From assembly GCF_026013965.1 (NCBI RefSeq), contig NZ_CP110341.1, positions 1,364,001 through 1,428,000 of the forward strand: a stretch of 64,000 nucleotides of DNA, given 5' to 3'. This document shows, in pieces, positions 53,391 to 62,531 of this stretch (within the stretch, counting starts at the first letter, position 1; each line of letters opens with the position of its first letter). Position numbers and translations under genes: made by a program. The notes under the pieces are model-generated. The model was not told where the DNA came from and searched no databases. It was given only the letters and a program-made list of their open reading frames with translations. Source of the DNA: Brevibacterium sp. JSBI002 (GTDB taxonomy: Bacteria; Actinomycetota; Actinomycetes; Actinomycetales; Brevibacteriaceae).

Positions 53391-54282
53391 GATCCACGGC
53401 CCACGGCAGATCCGCACCCTCACGGCTGACCGTGATCGCCGCAAGCGCCGATGCACGATCTCCCAGGGCTGCGAGTTCTGCCGCGCTGAGATCGGACACA
53501 GCGTTCTCCTGAGCATGCAGGTCGTGGATGAGTGAGACCATGAACGTATCCCCGGCCCCGATCGTGTCTTTGACTTCCACCTTCCTTGAGGTCACCGATG
53601 CCCGCGCCGAGGCGGTCGCCACGATCGCGCCCTCACCACCGCGAGTCATGGCGACCAGATTCGCCCCGAGGCTGAGAAGGCGGTCGACCTGTGCGGTCTC
53701 GTCGAGATCGGGATAGAGCCAGTTCGCATCGACGTTGCTGAGTTTGAGAACGTCGACTCGACGAGCCAACTTCTCGAATCGCGGCAGCGCATCTTCGCGG
53801 GAGCCGATGATTGACGGTCGGATATTCGGATCGAAGGAGATGAGCGGACGAGGATGCGTACCGAAAGCCCCTGTCGCAGAGGCGAGGACATCATCGATGA
53901 CTGCGGAGCCGGGCGAAAGGAATGCCGCAATCGAGCCGAAATGCACAACGGAGCGAGGTGCGTCCGTGCGCAGGGAAGAGTCAGGGTCCCACCGCAGGTG
54001 GAACTCGTACTCGGCCGAGCCATCATCGGCGAGGCGAGCCAGCGCCGTCGACGTGGCGCCACGTGGTGAAGCGAGCACGGCGACCTGAGACTCCTGAAGA
54101 TGAGCGAGAAGGAACCCACCGTGGAAATCATCGCCGACATCAGTGAGGAACTCGACATCGTCGTCGAGGCGGCCCAGCCCGAGAGCCACATTGGCTGGAG
54201 CTCCACCCGGTGCATATCGGTCTGGACTCCCGGGGGTGCTGACGATGTCGATGAGGGCCTCACCGATGACGAGAATGCTCAT
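53380..54282 (-). CDS. PfkB-family sugar kinase (fructokinase/ribokinase-like)
   Basis: 300 residues: N-terminal ILVIGEALIDIV and GGAPANVALGLGRL, and the C-terminal anion hole/catalytic segment DTIGAGDTFMVSLI with the catalytic Asp. ATG 54282 (GTG at 54288 is possible). Neighbouring nucleoside hydrolase and ECF transporter genes suggest a role in using the released sugar, but this is context only. Confidence 0.85.
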   Translation of the reverse strand: MSILVIGEALIDIVSTPGSPDRYAPGGAPANVALGLGRLDDDVEFLTDVGDDFHGGFLLAHLQESQVAVLASPRGATSTALARLADDGSAEYEFHLRWDPDSSLRTDAPRSVVHFGSIAAFLSPGSAVIDDVLASATGAFGTHPRPLISFDPNIRPSIIGSREDALPRFEKLARRVDVLKLSNVDANWLYPDLDETAQVDRLLSLGANLVAMTRGGEGAIVATASARASVTSRKVEVKDTIGAGDTFMVSLIHDLHAQENAVSDLSAAELAALGDRASALAAITVSREGADLPWAVDLRN

Positions 54283-54401
54283 GGGCACGATTCTAAGGTG
54301 AAAAGTCTTCTCCAGCTGTGACCTGCATTAATAGGTCGAAAATCGATGAACGGTGTTAATTCGCGTCGTGTCATGTCAGTGCCGTCTGGAACTGTGTGGC
54401 C

Positions 54402-54860
54402 ATGGACAAGAACACCATTGACAACGACGTCAGAACGATCATCGACGAGGAGACCGCCCGTGTCTTCGCTCCGCGCCCCGGCGAATGCCTAGCCTGCTAC
54501 GTGTTCCGACAACTCGGCGAATTCGGCTGCAACGGCACCCACCGGTTCGCGGAAGGCTTCCGTGACCGTACGGCTCCACGCGCCACGGCTCTGCTCGCGC
54601 GGCTGAGCAGCATGGGTGCCTGCTGCTGTGACTGTGAAATGTTCCTCAACGCCTTCACTTTCGCCGCCAAACCGTGGATCACCAGCATGCCGTTCGGGGA
54701 GGTCATCGGCACTCCCTTCGGCAGTGAGGAAGCCATCGACATGAGAGAAAGGTTCGGAATCGACGAACCTCCCTCGACGAAGCTCTACCTCTGCTGTCGA
54801 CTGGTGAGACGGGGATCGACCCAAGCCTGCGGAAACTGGGCCCGCATCCGACGGCGGTGA
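54402..54860 (+). CDS. DUF2695 protein
   Basis: 152 residues rich in cysteine: ECLACYVFRQLGEFGCNGTHR, MGACCCDCEMFLN and the end LYLCCRLVRRGSTQACGNW, which is the DUF2695 signature. The cysteines could bind metal. Ends 28 bases before the nucleoside hydrolase gene; possibly the first gene of that operon. Confidence 0.8.
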   Translation: MDKNTIDNDVRTIIDEETARVFAPRPGECLACYVFRQLGEFGCNGTHRFAEGFRDRTAPRATALLARLSSMGACCCDCEMFLNAFTFAAKPWITSMPFGEVIGTPFGSEEAIDMRERFGIDEPPSTKLYLCCRLVRRGSTQACGNWARIRRR

Positions 54861-54887
54861 CACAGCCGGGTCCGGCAGAATGGGACC

Positions 54888-56048
54888 ATGTCATCCACTC
54901 TGCCGCTCTTCCTCGACTGCGACCCCGGAATCGACGATGCTATTGCACTGGCCTACCTGTGCTGCCAAGACGATGTCGACGTTGTCGGCATCGCCGCGTC
55001 TGGCGGCAACGTCGCCACTGCACAAGTCGTCGAGAACACCCGAGGGTGGTTGTCGCTGGCCGGACGCAGCGACATTCCCGTCCACGCCGGCCACAGTCTT
55101 CCGCTGGCACGGCAGGTCCTGCAGATGGATCCGCAGGCATCGGAGACGGCAACGTGCGAAGCCGTGGAGTATGCCGACCTCACCCATGGCGAGACCGGGC
55201 GGGGATATGCGCGGCTGCCGGCCTCGAGCACGCCGGTGAGTTCGGCAACGGCGGCTCAGGCTTGGGTTGATGCTGCCCACGCCCATCCCGGACAGCTCCT
55301 CGGTGTCGTCATCGGTCCAGCCACGAATCTTGCCCTGGCTCTCGAAATCGACCCGGATCTGCCGAGTCTGTTCAAACGTCTCTTCATCATGGGCGGAGCG
55401 TTCAACTACCGGGGCAACACCCACCCGACGACGGAATGGAATGTCACCTTCGACCCTGAGTCCACCGCCCAGGTGCTCGCCGCTTTCGACCGCACCAATC
55501 AGGAGGAGAGACTGGCCCACCTTCCGGCCATCGCCCCGATCGAGGCGACTGAAGCCGTTGAGATGACACCCGAGCGTCTTACCACCATCCTTGACGGAGC
55601 CTCTGTCGATGGTGCCGATGATCGCTGGCAATCAGCACTCGCAGAACTGGCCGAGGCGCTCCGGTTCTACTTCGAATTCCACGAATCCGATGGACTCGGC
55701 TACCTCGCCCACATCCACGATCCCTTCGTCCTTGCCTGCGCTCTGTTCTGGGCTCGACAGGACGCCACAACGTCGACCGGAACAGAGCCCGAAGGATCGG
55801 ACTCCGACGCCCGGGTAGCGGCCGCCCCGGTGCCCGTGAGAGGAGCTGCGGGGGCCCTGCCATGGGCGTCGACGCTGTGGGCACCTGTCGATGTCGAACT
55901 CACGGGTACACTCACACGAGGCGAAACCGTCGCCGACTGGCTGGGGCGGTGGGGCCGTCCAGTGAACGCAGAGATCATCCGCGCCATCGACGCCCCCGCA
56001 TTCCTCGACCACCTCAGCACCACCCTGATGAAAGGACCACCCGCATGA
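54888..56048 (+). CDS. Nucleoside hydrolase (inosine/uridine-preferring type)
   Basis: Hydrolyses the N-glycosidic bond of nucleosides, giving ribose and base. 386 residues; the calcium-binding DCDPGIDDAIAL is at about 10-21, plus GPATNLALAL, IMGGAF and NVTFDPESTAQV and the final Asp-containing HIHDPFVLACAL. ATG 54888; ATGA overlap with the S component gene. The transporter that follows makes nucleoside uptake the likely job. Confidence 0.9.
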   Translation: MSSTLPLFLDCDPGIDDAIALAYLCCQDDVDVVGIAASGGNVATAQVVENTRGWLSLAGRSDIPVHAGHSLPLARQVLQMDPQASETATCEAVEYADLTHGETGRGYARLPASSTPVSSATAAQAWVDAAHAHPGQLLGVVIGPATNLALALEIDPDLPSLFKRLFIMGGAFNYRGNTHPTTEWNVTFDPESTAQVLAAFDRTNQEERLAHLPAIAPIEATEAVEMTPERLTTILDGASVDGADDRWQSALAELAEALRFYFEFHESDGLGYLAHIHDPFVLACALFWARQDATTSTGTEPEGSDSDARVAAAPVPVRGAAGALPWASTLWAPVDVELTGTLTRGETVADWLGRWGRPVNAEIIRAIDAPAFLDHLSTTLMKGPPA

Positions 56049-56923
56049 CCGCACATTCCAGTCCGTCTGGGCAGGGGCCGACCACCACGGTCGGTCCCGG
56101 ACAAAATCGCAACCGCACTCTTCCCCTCATCCTCACTCTGCTCGGCACGCTCGTCGTCATAGGCACCTACGTCGCCGTACTCCTCACCCAACCTGCCAAC
56201 CTCGGCGTCGACCTCGGATACACCACTCTGTGGGTCATGCTCGGCTATCTCGGTGGAGGCATTCTGCTCGCCGCCGGCACCCTCCCGCTCATTCCCCGCA
56301 GCGTTCTCGCGCTCATCCCGGTCGCCATCGCCCTCAACGTCGTCATCGGGCAGGTCATCGGCAACTACACACCCGTGCCCCTCTATCTCGACTCCATCGG
56401 AACCGTGCTCATCGGCGTTCTCGCCGGTCCCGCAGCAGGTGCCTTCACGGGAATCGTCTCGAACCTCATCTGGGGCGTGACCCTGAGCCCCAGCGTCATC
56501 GCCTTCAGCTCCGGGGCCGCCTTCATCGGCGCCGCCGCCGGCTGGGCAGCAAGGCTCGGAGTCTTCCGCACACCCTGGACCGCGGTCATCGTCGGCGCCG
56601 TCGCCGGTGTTCCCGCCGGTGCCATCGGAGCACCCGTCGCCGCCTATGTCTTCGGCGGCGGGCTGGGGGCCGGCACCGGGGGAGTCGTTGCGATCCTCCA
56701 AGCGGCGGGCCTCGAGATGTTCAACGCCACCTTCGCTCAGAGCATGGTCTCCGACATCGTCGACAAGGCGCTCATCTTCGCCCTCGCCTTCGTCGTCATC
56801 CGGTCGCTGCCCAAACGCATCATCGGTCGCTACGAGTTCGCCACTCATAGTCGCCCCCGGACGACGAAGACCGTCGACCCTGATCCAGCCAAACAGGCCG
56901 AAGCGGCACAGCCGGCGGAATGA
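56045..56923 (+). CDS. ECF transporter substrate-binding S component
   Basis: 292 residues with about seven hydrophobic helices and the YLDSIGTVLIGVLAGPAAGAF pattern of S components. The substrate is not fixed by sequence; coupling to a nucleoside hydrolase suggests a nucleoside or base. ATG overlaps the hydrolase stop (ATGA) and the stop overlaps the T component start (ATGA). Confidence 0.85.
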   Translation: MTAHSSPSGQGPTTTVGPGQNRNRTLPLILTLLGTLVVIGTYVAVLLTQPANLGVDLGYTTLWVMLGYLGGGILLAAGTLPLIPRSVLALIPVAIALNVVIGQVIGNYTPVPLYLDSIGTVLIGVLAGPAAGAFTGIVSNLIWGVTLSPSVIAFSSGAAFIGAAAGWAARLGVFRTPWTAVIVGAVAGVPAGAIGAPVAAYVFGGGLGAGTGGVVAILQAAGLEMFNATFAQSMVSDIVDKALIFALAFVVIRSLPKRIIGRYEFATHSRPRTTKTVDPDPAKQAEAAQPAE

Positions 56924-57759
56924 GTCCCGCCTCTTCCGACACGCACACCGACGTTGACGCGGCCGAGGCTCACCGCCCGAAACGTCGTCTGCACCCGGCC
57001 ACGGAATTGATCATCCTGGCCTGCAGCCTGCTGCTCGTCTTCGGAATTCCCACTCCGATCGTGCCGGTCATCATCCTGACCGGCACGGTAGTGACCGCAG
57101 TGAACTCTCCGTTCGTACGACTGCGGTCGTGGGCGATGACGGTGGGTCTCCTGTGCCTGCCGACTCTGGTTGTGCTCATCGTCGTGCAGGGGCTGTTCTA
57201 CCCCGGCACCGATGTGCATATGCTCTGGCAGGCCGGACCCGCTCGCCTCAGCGTCGAAGGACTGAGCATCGCCGTCCAGATCTGGCTGCGGGTGAGCGCC
57301 TTGATCGGGCTGTGCGCGCTGTTCGGCCTGGGCGCCGACTCCGCTCGCCTCTTCGACGGTCTGCGTCGACTTCGTCTGCCCTCGGCAGTCGCCTATATGT
57401 GTGCCTCTGCCATCGGTCTCATCCCAATGATCGGCGCCCGCACCCGACACATCATCGAAGCCAGACAGGCGCGAGGCTGGGCCACCGACTCCTGGCGGGT
57501 GCGCATCCGACTGCTGCCGGGAATCGTCGCAGGACTCGTCACCGCGATCCTGCTGACCGTCGACCAGCGTCACGACGTGCTCGAATCCAGCGGACTCGAT
57601 TCGGATGCGACCGCGACTGCGCTTCAGGACCATACGGACGGGACAGGGCAGAGTCTCCTGCGGATCCTGACTCCGCTCGTGACCATCGGACTCATCGTCG
57701 CCTCGGTGACGGGAGTCCTCCCGCTGCCGGGCGCCGCGCAGCTCATCGGCGGTGCCTGA
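56920..57759 (+). CDS. ecfT: ECF transporter T component
   Basis: 279 residues: five or more membrane helices and the cytosolic ATPase-contacting motif IIEARQARGW with its Ala-Arg-Gly. It couples the S component to the ATPase. ATGA overlap with the S component gene. Confidence 0.87.
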   Translation: MSPASSDTHTDVDAAEAHRPKRRLHPATELIILACSLLLVFGIPTPIVPVIILTGTVVTAVNSPFVRLRSWAMTVGLLCLPTLVVLIVVQGLFYPGTDVHMLWQAGPARLSVEGLSIAVQIWLRVSALIGLCALFGLGADSARLFDGLRRLRLPSAVAYMCASAIGLIPMIGARTRHIIEARQARGWATDSWRVRIRLLPGIVAGLVTAILLTVDQRHDVLESSGLDSDATATALQDHTDGTGQSLLRILTPLVTIGLIVASVTGVLPLPGAAQLIGGA

Positions 57760-57760
57760 G

Positions 57761-59167
57761 ATGACCGTTGCGATCACGGACGCGTGGTTCACCTATCGTG
57801 GAGAGGATGCTGCCGCGCTGAGCGGAATCACTTTCGGCATCACCGGTGGAACCAAGACCGCAGTGCTCGGACCGCTCGGATCGGGAACGTCGACTCTCTG
57901 CCGCCTGTTGGCCGGACAGCTCGTCTCCCGGGGAGCCCTGACCGGCACCATCGACCGGAACGGAACCGTGGCGCTGCTCGGCGATGACCCGGAAGCGCAG
58001 CTGAGCGGAATGACCAGCCACGTCGGTGACGAGTCGCAGCTGGCGTGTCGACTGCACGGGTATGACCCGGCCGATGCCCACCGCCGCGCCCGGAACCTGC
58101 TCGAGCTCCTCGGCGTCGAAGACCTGTGGAACCGACGGCTGGACACGCTCTCCGGCGGGCAGAGGCAGCTGGTCGCGGTGGCACGGATCCTCGCACCCGG
58201 TCCCGACCTGCTCGTTCTCGACCAACCAGCACAGTCCTTGGATCCGCAGATGCGTGTGCGTCTGGCGACAGTGCTGCAGGAGTTCTGTGATCGGGGAGGG
58301 GCCGTGCTCATCACCGGTCATCAGACTGACGAACTGACCCGGATCTGCGAAGAGATCTGCTTCCTCGACGCAGGTCGGCTGCAGACGGCGACTCCCACGG
58401 CTCGATCCGGCGGGATCTGGGACAGCCGCCCGAACGATGAAGCGACCCTCTCGACGATGCCGGGGTCACTGGCAGATCCGCTGCTCACCGTTCGCGACCT
58501 CACCGTGGATCGGGGGAGCAGCCGCATCCTCGACGGCCTCGATCTCGATCTGCGGCCCGGCGAACTCACCTCAGTCACCGGAGCCAACGGGGTCGGCAAG
58601 TCCACGCTTCTGCGGGCCCTCCTCGGCCTGCTCGACCGGTCGGCGTCCGTGACGGGCACGATCACGGTCAGCCGCCTCGGCGAGATGATCCGATTGGACA
58701 CCCTGCCCGCCCACGCACGCAGTGCTCACCTCGGATGGGTGGGACAGGATCCGGGCCTGCAGCTCTCCGCCGCCACAGTGGCACGCGAACTGCTCCACGC
58801 CGTGCCGCTGCCGCCGCATCGACGGCGAGACCGAAAACGAGTGCGCAGCCATCGCCTGGCAGACGCAGACTCCGTCCTCGCCGAGGCGGACCTGACCGAG
58901 GTCGCCGACGACCATCCCTTCGACCTCGATGTGGCCAGGCGCAAAGACATCGTCATCGCCTCGGCGCTGATGACCGAGGCGACGGTGCTGCTGCTCGACG
59001 AACCGACGATCGGGCGCGACCACGCGGCAATGACCCGGCTGAACGCGATCCTCGAGTCGTTCCTCGACCATGGAGGCGCTGTCCTGGCAACAACACACGA
59101 CCAGCGCTGGGCGAACGAGTTCGCGCACCGCAGACTGCGGCTGATCGACGGGCGAGCCCGGTCATGA
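57761..59167 (+). CDS. ECF transporter ATPase with two fused domains, one composite site degenerate
   Basis: 468 residues, two ABC domains. Domain 1: Walker A LGPLGSGTSTL has Thr43 in place of the catalytic Lys; its signature LSGGQRQ (130-136) is intact; Walker B LLVLDQPAQSLD has Gln155 in place of Glu. Domain 2: Walker A TGANGVGKSTL (K280) and Walker B LLLDEPTIGRD (E414) are intact, but the signature has decayed to LDVARRK (389-395). Pairing across domains leaves one canonical ATP site and one dead site. ATG 57761 follows the T component stop by one base; GTG 57752 is an alternative. Confidence 0.9.
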   Translation: MTVAITDAWFTYRGEDAAALSGITFGITGGTKTAVLGPLGSGTSTLCRLLAGQLVSRGALTGTIDRNGTVALLGDDPEAQLSGMTSHVGDESQLACRLHGYDPADAHRRARNLLELLGVEDLWNRRLDTLSGGQRQLVAVARILAPGPDLLVLDQPAQSLDPQMRVRLATVLQEFCDRGGAVLITGHQTDELTRICEEICFLDAGRLQTATPTARSGGIWDSRPNDEATLSTMPGSLADPLLTVRDLTVDRGSSRILDGLDLDLRPGELTSVTGANGVGKSTLLRALLGLLDRSASVTGTITVSRLGEMIRLDTLPAHARSAHLGWVGQDPGLQLSAATVARELLHAVPLPPHRRRDRKRVRSHRLADADSVLAEADLTEVADDHPFDLDVARRKDIVIASALMTEATVLLLDEPTIGRDHAAMTRLNAILESFLDHGGAVLATTHDQRWANEFAHRRLRLIDGRARS

Positions 59168-59383
59168 TGGATTGGCGGACGGATATTTGAGGGCGGATGA
59201 CAGCGGTCAGTAGGCGAAGGAATCGTCTCCGGCAGCCGCGGGGCTGCGCAGTCTCTGCAGGTGCAGATGCCTGATGAGGCGGATGACCGGGCGAATGAGC
59301 ATCTCGACACTGCCGCCGCCGCCCGGGCACGGACTCCGACCGGCGCCGAATCTCGTGTCAGGGGCTGCGCCTACCGTGAGAAC

Positions 59384-60025
59384 ATGGATCAGAAGTCGAA
59401 ACCATTCGATTCCCACACTGTCGAGTTGCTCGACCGTCACTTGCCGATGTCATGGGATGAGCTGCTCGCCGCTGTTCGTCGATCCCCGCAGCTCTCCGCC
59501 GTCGAAGCGGCCCGCGCTGCGAAGCAGAGGCCCGATCGCACGACCGACGGTCTCAGTCCTCTGCCCGCGGCGAGCCCACCCACCTGGGATGGACTGCACG
59601 CAGTCATCAATACGCTGCACCGGAAGAACCTGCTGCCGGACGACCTTCCGCACACACGCAGCCCCTCCGTCATGCTCACCCATCTCCTCAGCGAACTCGC
59701 GCTCAGCCTCGCCGACCACCGCAGGCCAGGGCGCGACCTCGGTGCGGCGTCGGTCGAGCCGAAGGCTGAGGGAGTCCAGGCGCGGTTCGAAACCGAATGC
59801 ATCACTTGGCTCATCACCGGACGACTCGGTGTGAGGGCCGCCGCGACAGGATCACTCAAGGGCTACCTCAAACACGGAGAGCTCATTCCCGAGTTCTCCC
59901 GGGACCGAGTGCTGCAGACTGTCGACACGATCGAGGGACTCTTCGGAGGTGCGCTCGCCTTCGGGACCACGATCCGAGAGGAGATGCCGAGCCTTTTCGA
60001 ACTCGATGACAGCTTGACTGTCTGA
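59384..60025 (+). CDS. Hypothetical protein
   Basis: 213 residues, unrecognised; no membrane segment. Mostly helical, with DGLHAVINTLHRKNLLPDDL and FETECITWLITGRLGVRAA. The frame is open upstream, but ATG 59384 is the first well placed. The 216 bases ahead hold nothing recognisable. Confidence 0.6.
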   Translation: MDQKSKPFDSHTVELLDRHLPMSWDELLAAVRRSPQLSAVEAARAAKQRPDRTTDGLSPLPAASPPTWDGLHAVINTLHRKNLLPDDLPHTRSPSVMLTHLLSELALSLADHRRPGRDLGAASVEPKAEGVQARFETECITWLITGRLGVRAAATGSLKGYLKHGELIPEFSRDRVLQTVDTIEGLFGGALAFGTTIREEMPSLFELDDSLTV

Positions 60026-60076
60026 ACCCTGGCAAAGCGCCTTCGCCCCTGGTGCTCAGCCGTCCACCGGAGCAGA

Positions 60077-60658
60077 ATGACCATCATGTCCACCTCACCA
60101 CAGCGCTGGAGCATTGCCACCGTCTACCCGGATATGTGGGTCGATCCCGACGACGATCCCCGCAGCTCCGACAGGCACAGTCCCGACGGAGAACTCGCCA
60201 CACTGCTGAGCTACCTGCGCGACTACCGGCTGACCCTCGATCTGAAATGCCAGGGACTCACGCTCGAGCAGATGATGAAGCTCACCGTCCCACCGTCGAC
60301 GATGTCGCTGTTCGGGTTGGTCCGCCAAATGACCGAAGTGGAGCGAGACTGGAGGAATTGGATCACCGACGGCGAACCCGAACCCCCGATCTATGGGAGC
60401 TTGGACGACGCATTCGACCTCAGTGATGTTCCGTCTCACCCCGAGGAAACCGTCCTCACCGATGCCTTCGCCCGACTGGAACAGGAGCAGGCCGCCACCG
60501 ACGCCGAAGTCAGCAGACACGACGACCTCGGCACACACGTGGGCCGAGAAGACATCGCGGTGCGGGAATTCCTAGTCCACCGCATCGAGGAATATGCCCG
60601 CCACTGTGGTCACGCTGATCTGCTGCGTGAATGCATCGACGGCAGAACCGGACAATAG
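60077..60658 (+). CDS. DinB-family protein (DUF664)
   Basis: 193 residues. Metal-binding-type helices in TLLSYLRDYRLTLDLKCQGL and HRIEEYARHCGHADLLRECI with the DUF664 end. GGAG lies ahead of the ATG 60077. Paired with a downstream VOC gene 13 bases away. Confidence 0.85.
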   Translation: MTIMSTSPQRWSIATVYPDMWVDPDDDPRSSDRHSPDGELATLLSYLRDYRLTLDLKCQGLTLEQMMKLTVPPSTMSLFGLVRQMTEVERDWRNWITDGEPEPPIYGSLDDAFDLSDVPSHPEETVLTDAFARLEQEQAATDAEVSRHDDLGTHVGREDIAVREFLVHRIEEYARHCGHADLLRECIDGRTGQ

Positions 60659-60671
60659 GGAGCCACCGACC

Positions 60672-61133
60672 ATGATCCGAACAATCCAGGTCACCGTCGA
60701 CTGCCACGACCCCGAAAGGCTCGCCCGCTTCTGGGCCGAAGCACTCGGCTACATCATTCCAGGACCTCCGGGGGTGCGACTCGGTGCTGACGACGACCCC
60801 CTCGTCGCTTGGAAGGAATTCATCGCCGACCTCGGCATCGAACTCGGTCCCGAGAACATGCGTGCCGCCATCGAAGACCCTGAACAGGTCGGTCCTCGGG
60901 TCTTCTTCCAAACGGTGCCCGAGCCCAAAACGGTGAAGAACCGCGTGCACCTCGACGTCCGTGCCGCTCCGGGACTCGACGGCGATGAGCGGATGGATGC
61001 ACTCGAAGCAGAATGCACCCGACTCACGGGGCTCGGAGGCACTCGGTTGCGCCGAGTCGATCCGGACCCGCCGTTGGAACACGGCTTCATAGTCATGGCC
61101 GATCCCGAAGGCAACGAATTCTGCCTTGACTGA
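60672..61133 (+). CDS. VOC-family protein (glyoxalase-like domain)
   Basis: 153 residues: IQVTVDCHDPERLARFWAEAL, RVHLDVRAAPG and VMADPEGNEFCLD are typical of actinobacterial glyoxalase-like_6 proteins. AGGGAG precedes ATG 60672. Probably co-transcribed with the DinB gene. Confidence 0.85.
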   Translation: MIRTIQVTVDCHDPERLARFWAEALGYIIPGPPGVRLGADDDPLVAWKEFIADLGIELGPENMRAAIEDPEQVGPRVFFQTVPEPKTVKNRVHLDVRAAPGLDGDERMDALEAECTRLTGLGGTRLRRVDPDPPLEHGFIVMADPEGNEFCLD

Positions 61134-61213
61134 CCAGCAGTCTCGAACCCCTTCAGATGAGATTGTTCTCAGAAACAACTGGTGAAAGGTGTTCGCTTGC
61201 TAGCGTGGCAGCC

Positions 61214-61894
61214 ATGAAGACGAATCGCATGGCAATGAGTACAGTGGCCGGACTTGCAGCACTCACTCTCGGCCTGGCCGGGTGTGGCGGAAGTGATTCC
61301 GGAAACGGAGGCGATGAGGCGCAGGACTCGTCCGCGGCAAGCGAATCGGCCGAGGCCAGCCCTGCCGGAGGCGAGGATCAGAGCGACGACGGCCAAAACG
61401 ATGACGGCGATGAAACCAGGTCGGCGGAGGAATCGTCCGGGAAAGGCCTGAGCGCCGGTGCCGACCTGAGCAAAGAATCGCCGGCCATCAGTGCCGAAGA
61501 CGCGATCAAGACTGCCGAGGAGGAAGTCGGGAACGGAATCGTTCATGGCATCGAGCTCGACTGGGACGACAAAGACGAGGCCTGGCAGTACGAGGTGTCC
61601 ATCCTCGACGGAAACACCGACCATGACGTCGAGATCGACGCGGAGACCGGGAAGATCGCCGAACACGAGCAGGACTCGACCGATGACAAAGAGAAGGCCA
61701 TCGACCTCAACGATCCGATGGCCTTCGACGACGCTCTCAAACTTGCCCAGAAGAAAGCCGATGGAAAGCTCGTGAGCTGGAAACTCGAATTCGACGACGG
61801 CAAGCAGGAGTACCAGTTCGATTTCGAGAAGGGCAGCGGAGACGTGGAAGTCACCGTCGACACCGACTCCAAGAGAGTCAGCGTCGATGACTGA
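61214..61894 (+). CDS. PepSY-domain lipoprotein
   Basis: 226 residues: a lipoprotein signal with lipobox LAGC (cleavage before C23), a 70-residue acidic Ser/Glu/Asp-rich linker, then two PepSY-like repeats (ISAEDAIKTAEEEVGNGIVH and DPMAFDDALKLAQKKADGKL, with YEVSILDGNTDHDVEIDAETGK). Exported and anchored to the outer leaflet; PepSY domains are thought to inhibit or bind proteins. Overlaps tdk by eight bases. Confidence 0.87.
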   Translation: MKTNRMAMSTVAGLAALTLGLAGCGGSDSGNGGDEAQDSSAASESAEASPAGGEDQSDDGQNDDGDETRSAEESSGKGLSAGADLSKESPAISAEDAIKTAEEEVGNGIVHGIELDWDDKDEAWQYEVSILDGNTDHDVEIDAETGKIAEHEQDSTDDKEKAIDLNDPMAFDDALKLAQKKADGKLVSWKLEFDDGKQEYQFDFEKGSGDVEVTVDTDSKRVSVDD

Positions 61895-62507
61895 CACCGG
61901 TCGTCTCACGGTCATCGCCGGACCTATGTTCTCCGGAAAATCCGAAGAGCTCATGCGCAGGGTCCGGCGGGCTACGATTGCCGGAATCGATGTCCTCGTC
62001 GTGTCCCACTCGCTCGACACCCGATCGGACATCTCCACGATCACCTCGCACACCGGGGTGAATATCCCCGCAGTGCCGCTCGGAGACGCCGCGTCCCTCG
62101 CCGAGGCGGCCCGACAGAAGGACTATGAACTCATCGCCATCGATGAGGCGCAGTTCTTCGGCCCAGAGCTCGTCCCCGTCGTCGAGGACCTCCTCATCCG
62201 GGGCCTCGACGTCATCGTCGAAGGACTGTGCGTGACCTTCGACGGGCAGCCGTTCGAGCCGCTGCCCAGCTTCATGGCCGTGGCCGAAGACGTCCTCCGA
62301 CTCACCGCAGTGTGCACCGTCTGCGGGAAGGACGCTGTGTTCCACCAACGCTTGGAGCAGGCAGAGAACCCGAACCGACCAGACGCAGCCCAGACAGCTC
62401 AGCCACCCGAGGCGACTCTCGCCGCGACAGAGATCGACGCCAGCCATATCGGTGGGCTGGATACCTATGTCGCTCGATGCCGGCAGCACTTCACCGGGGC
62501 CGAGTAG
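61887..62507 (+). CDS. tdk: Thymidine kinase
   Basis: Salvage of thymidine to dTMP. 206 residues: P-loop GPMFSGKSEEL, IDEAQFFG, the substrate loop EGLCVTFDGQPF, and zinc-site cysteines CTVCG with ARCRQH at the C-terminus. ATG 61887 overlaps the lipoprotein stop, so translation is likely coupled. Confidence 0.93.
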   Translation: MTDTGRLTVIAGPMFSGKSEELMRRVRRATIAGIDVLVVSHSLDTRSDISTITSHTGVNIPAVPLGDAASLAEAARQKDYELIAIDEAQFFGPELVPVVEDLLIRGLDVIVEGLCVTFDGQPFEPLPSFMAVAEDVLRLTAVCTVCGKDAVFHQRLEQAENPNRPDAAQTAQPPEATLAATEIDASHIGGLDTYVARCRQHFTGAE

Positions 62508-62531
62508 CTTGACCGGATCTGTCCAACGGTC

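Noticed and set aside
55700..56848. 382-codon minus-strand frame over the nucleoside hydrolase and S component
   Set aside because: Asp/Gly/Glu-rich shadow frame crossing two well-supported genes.
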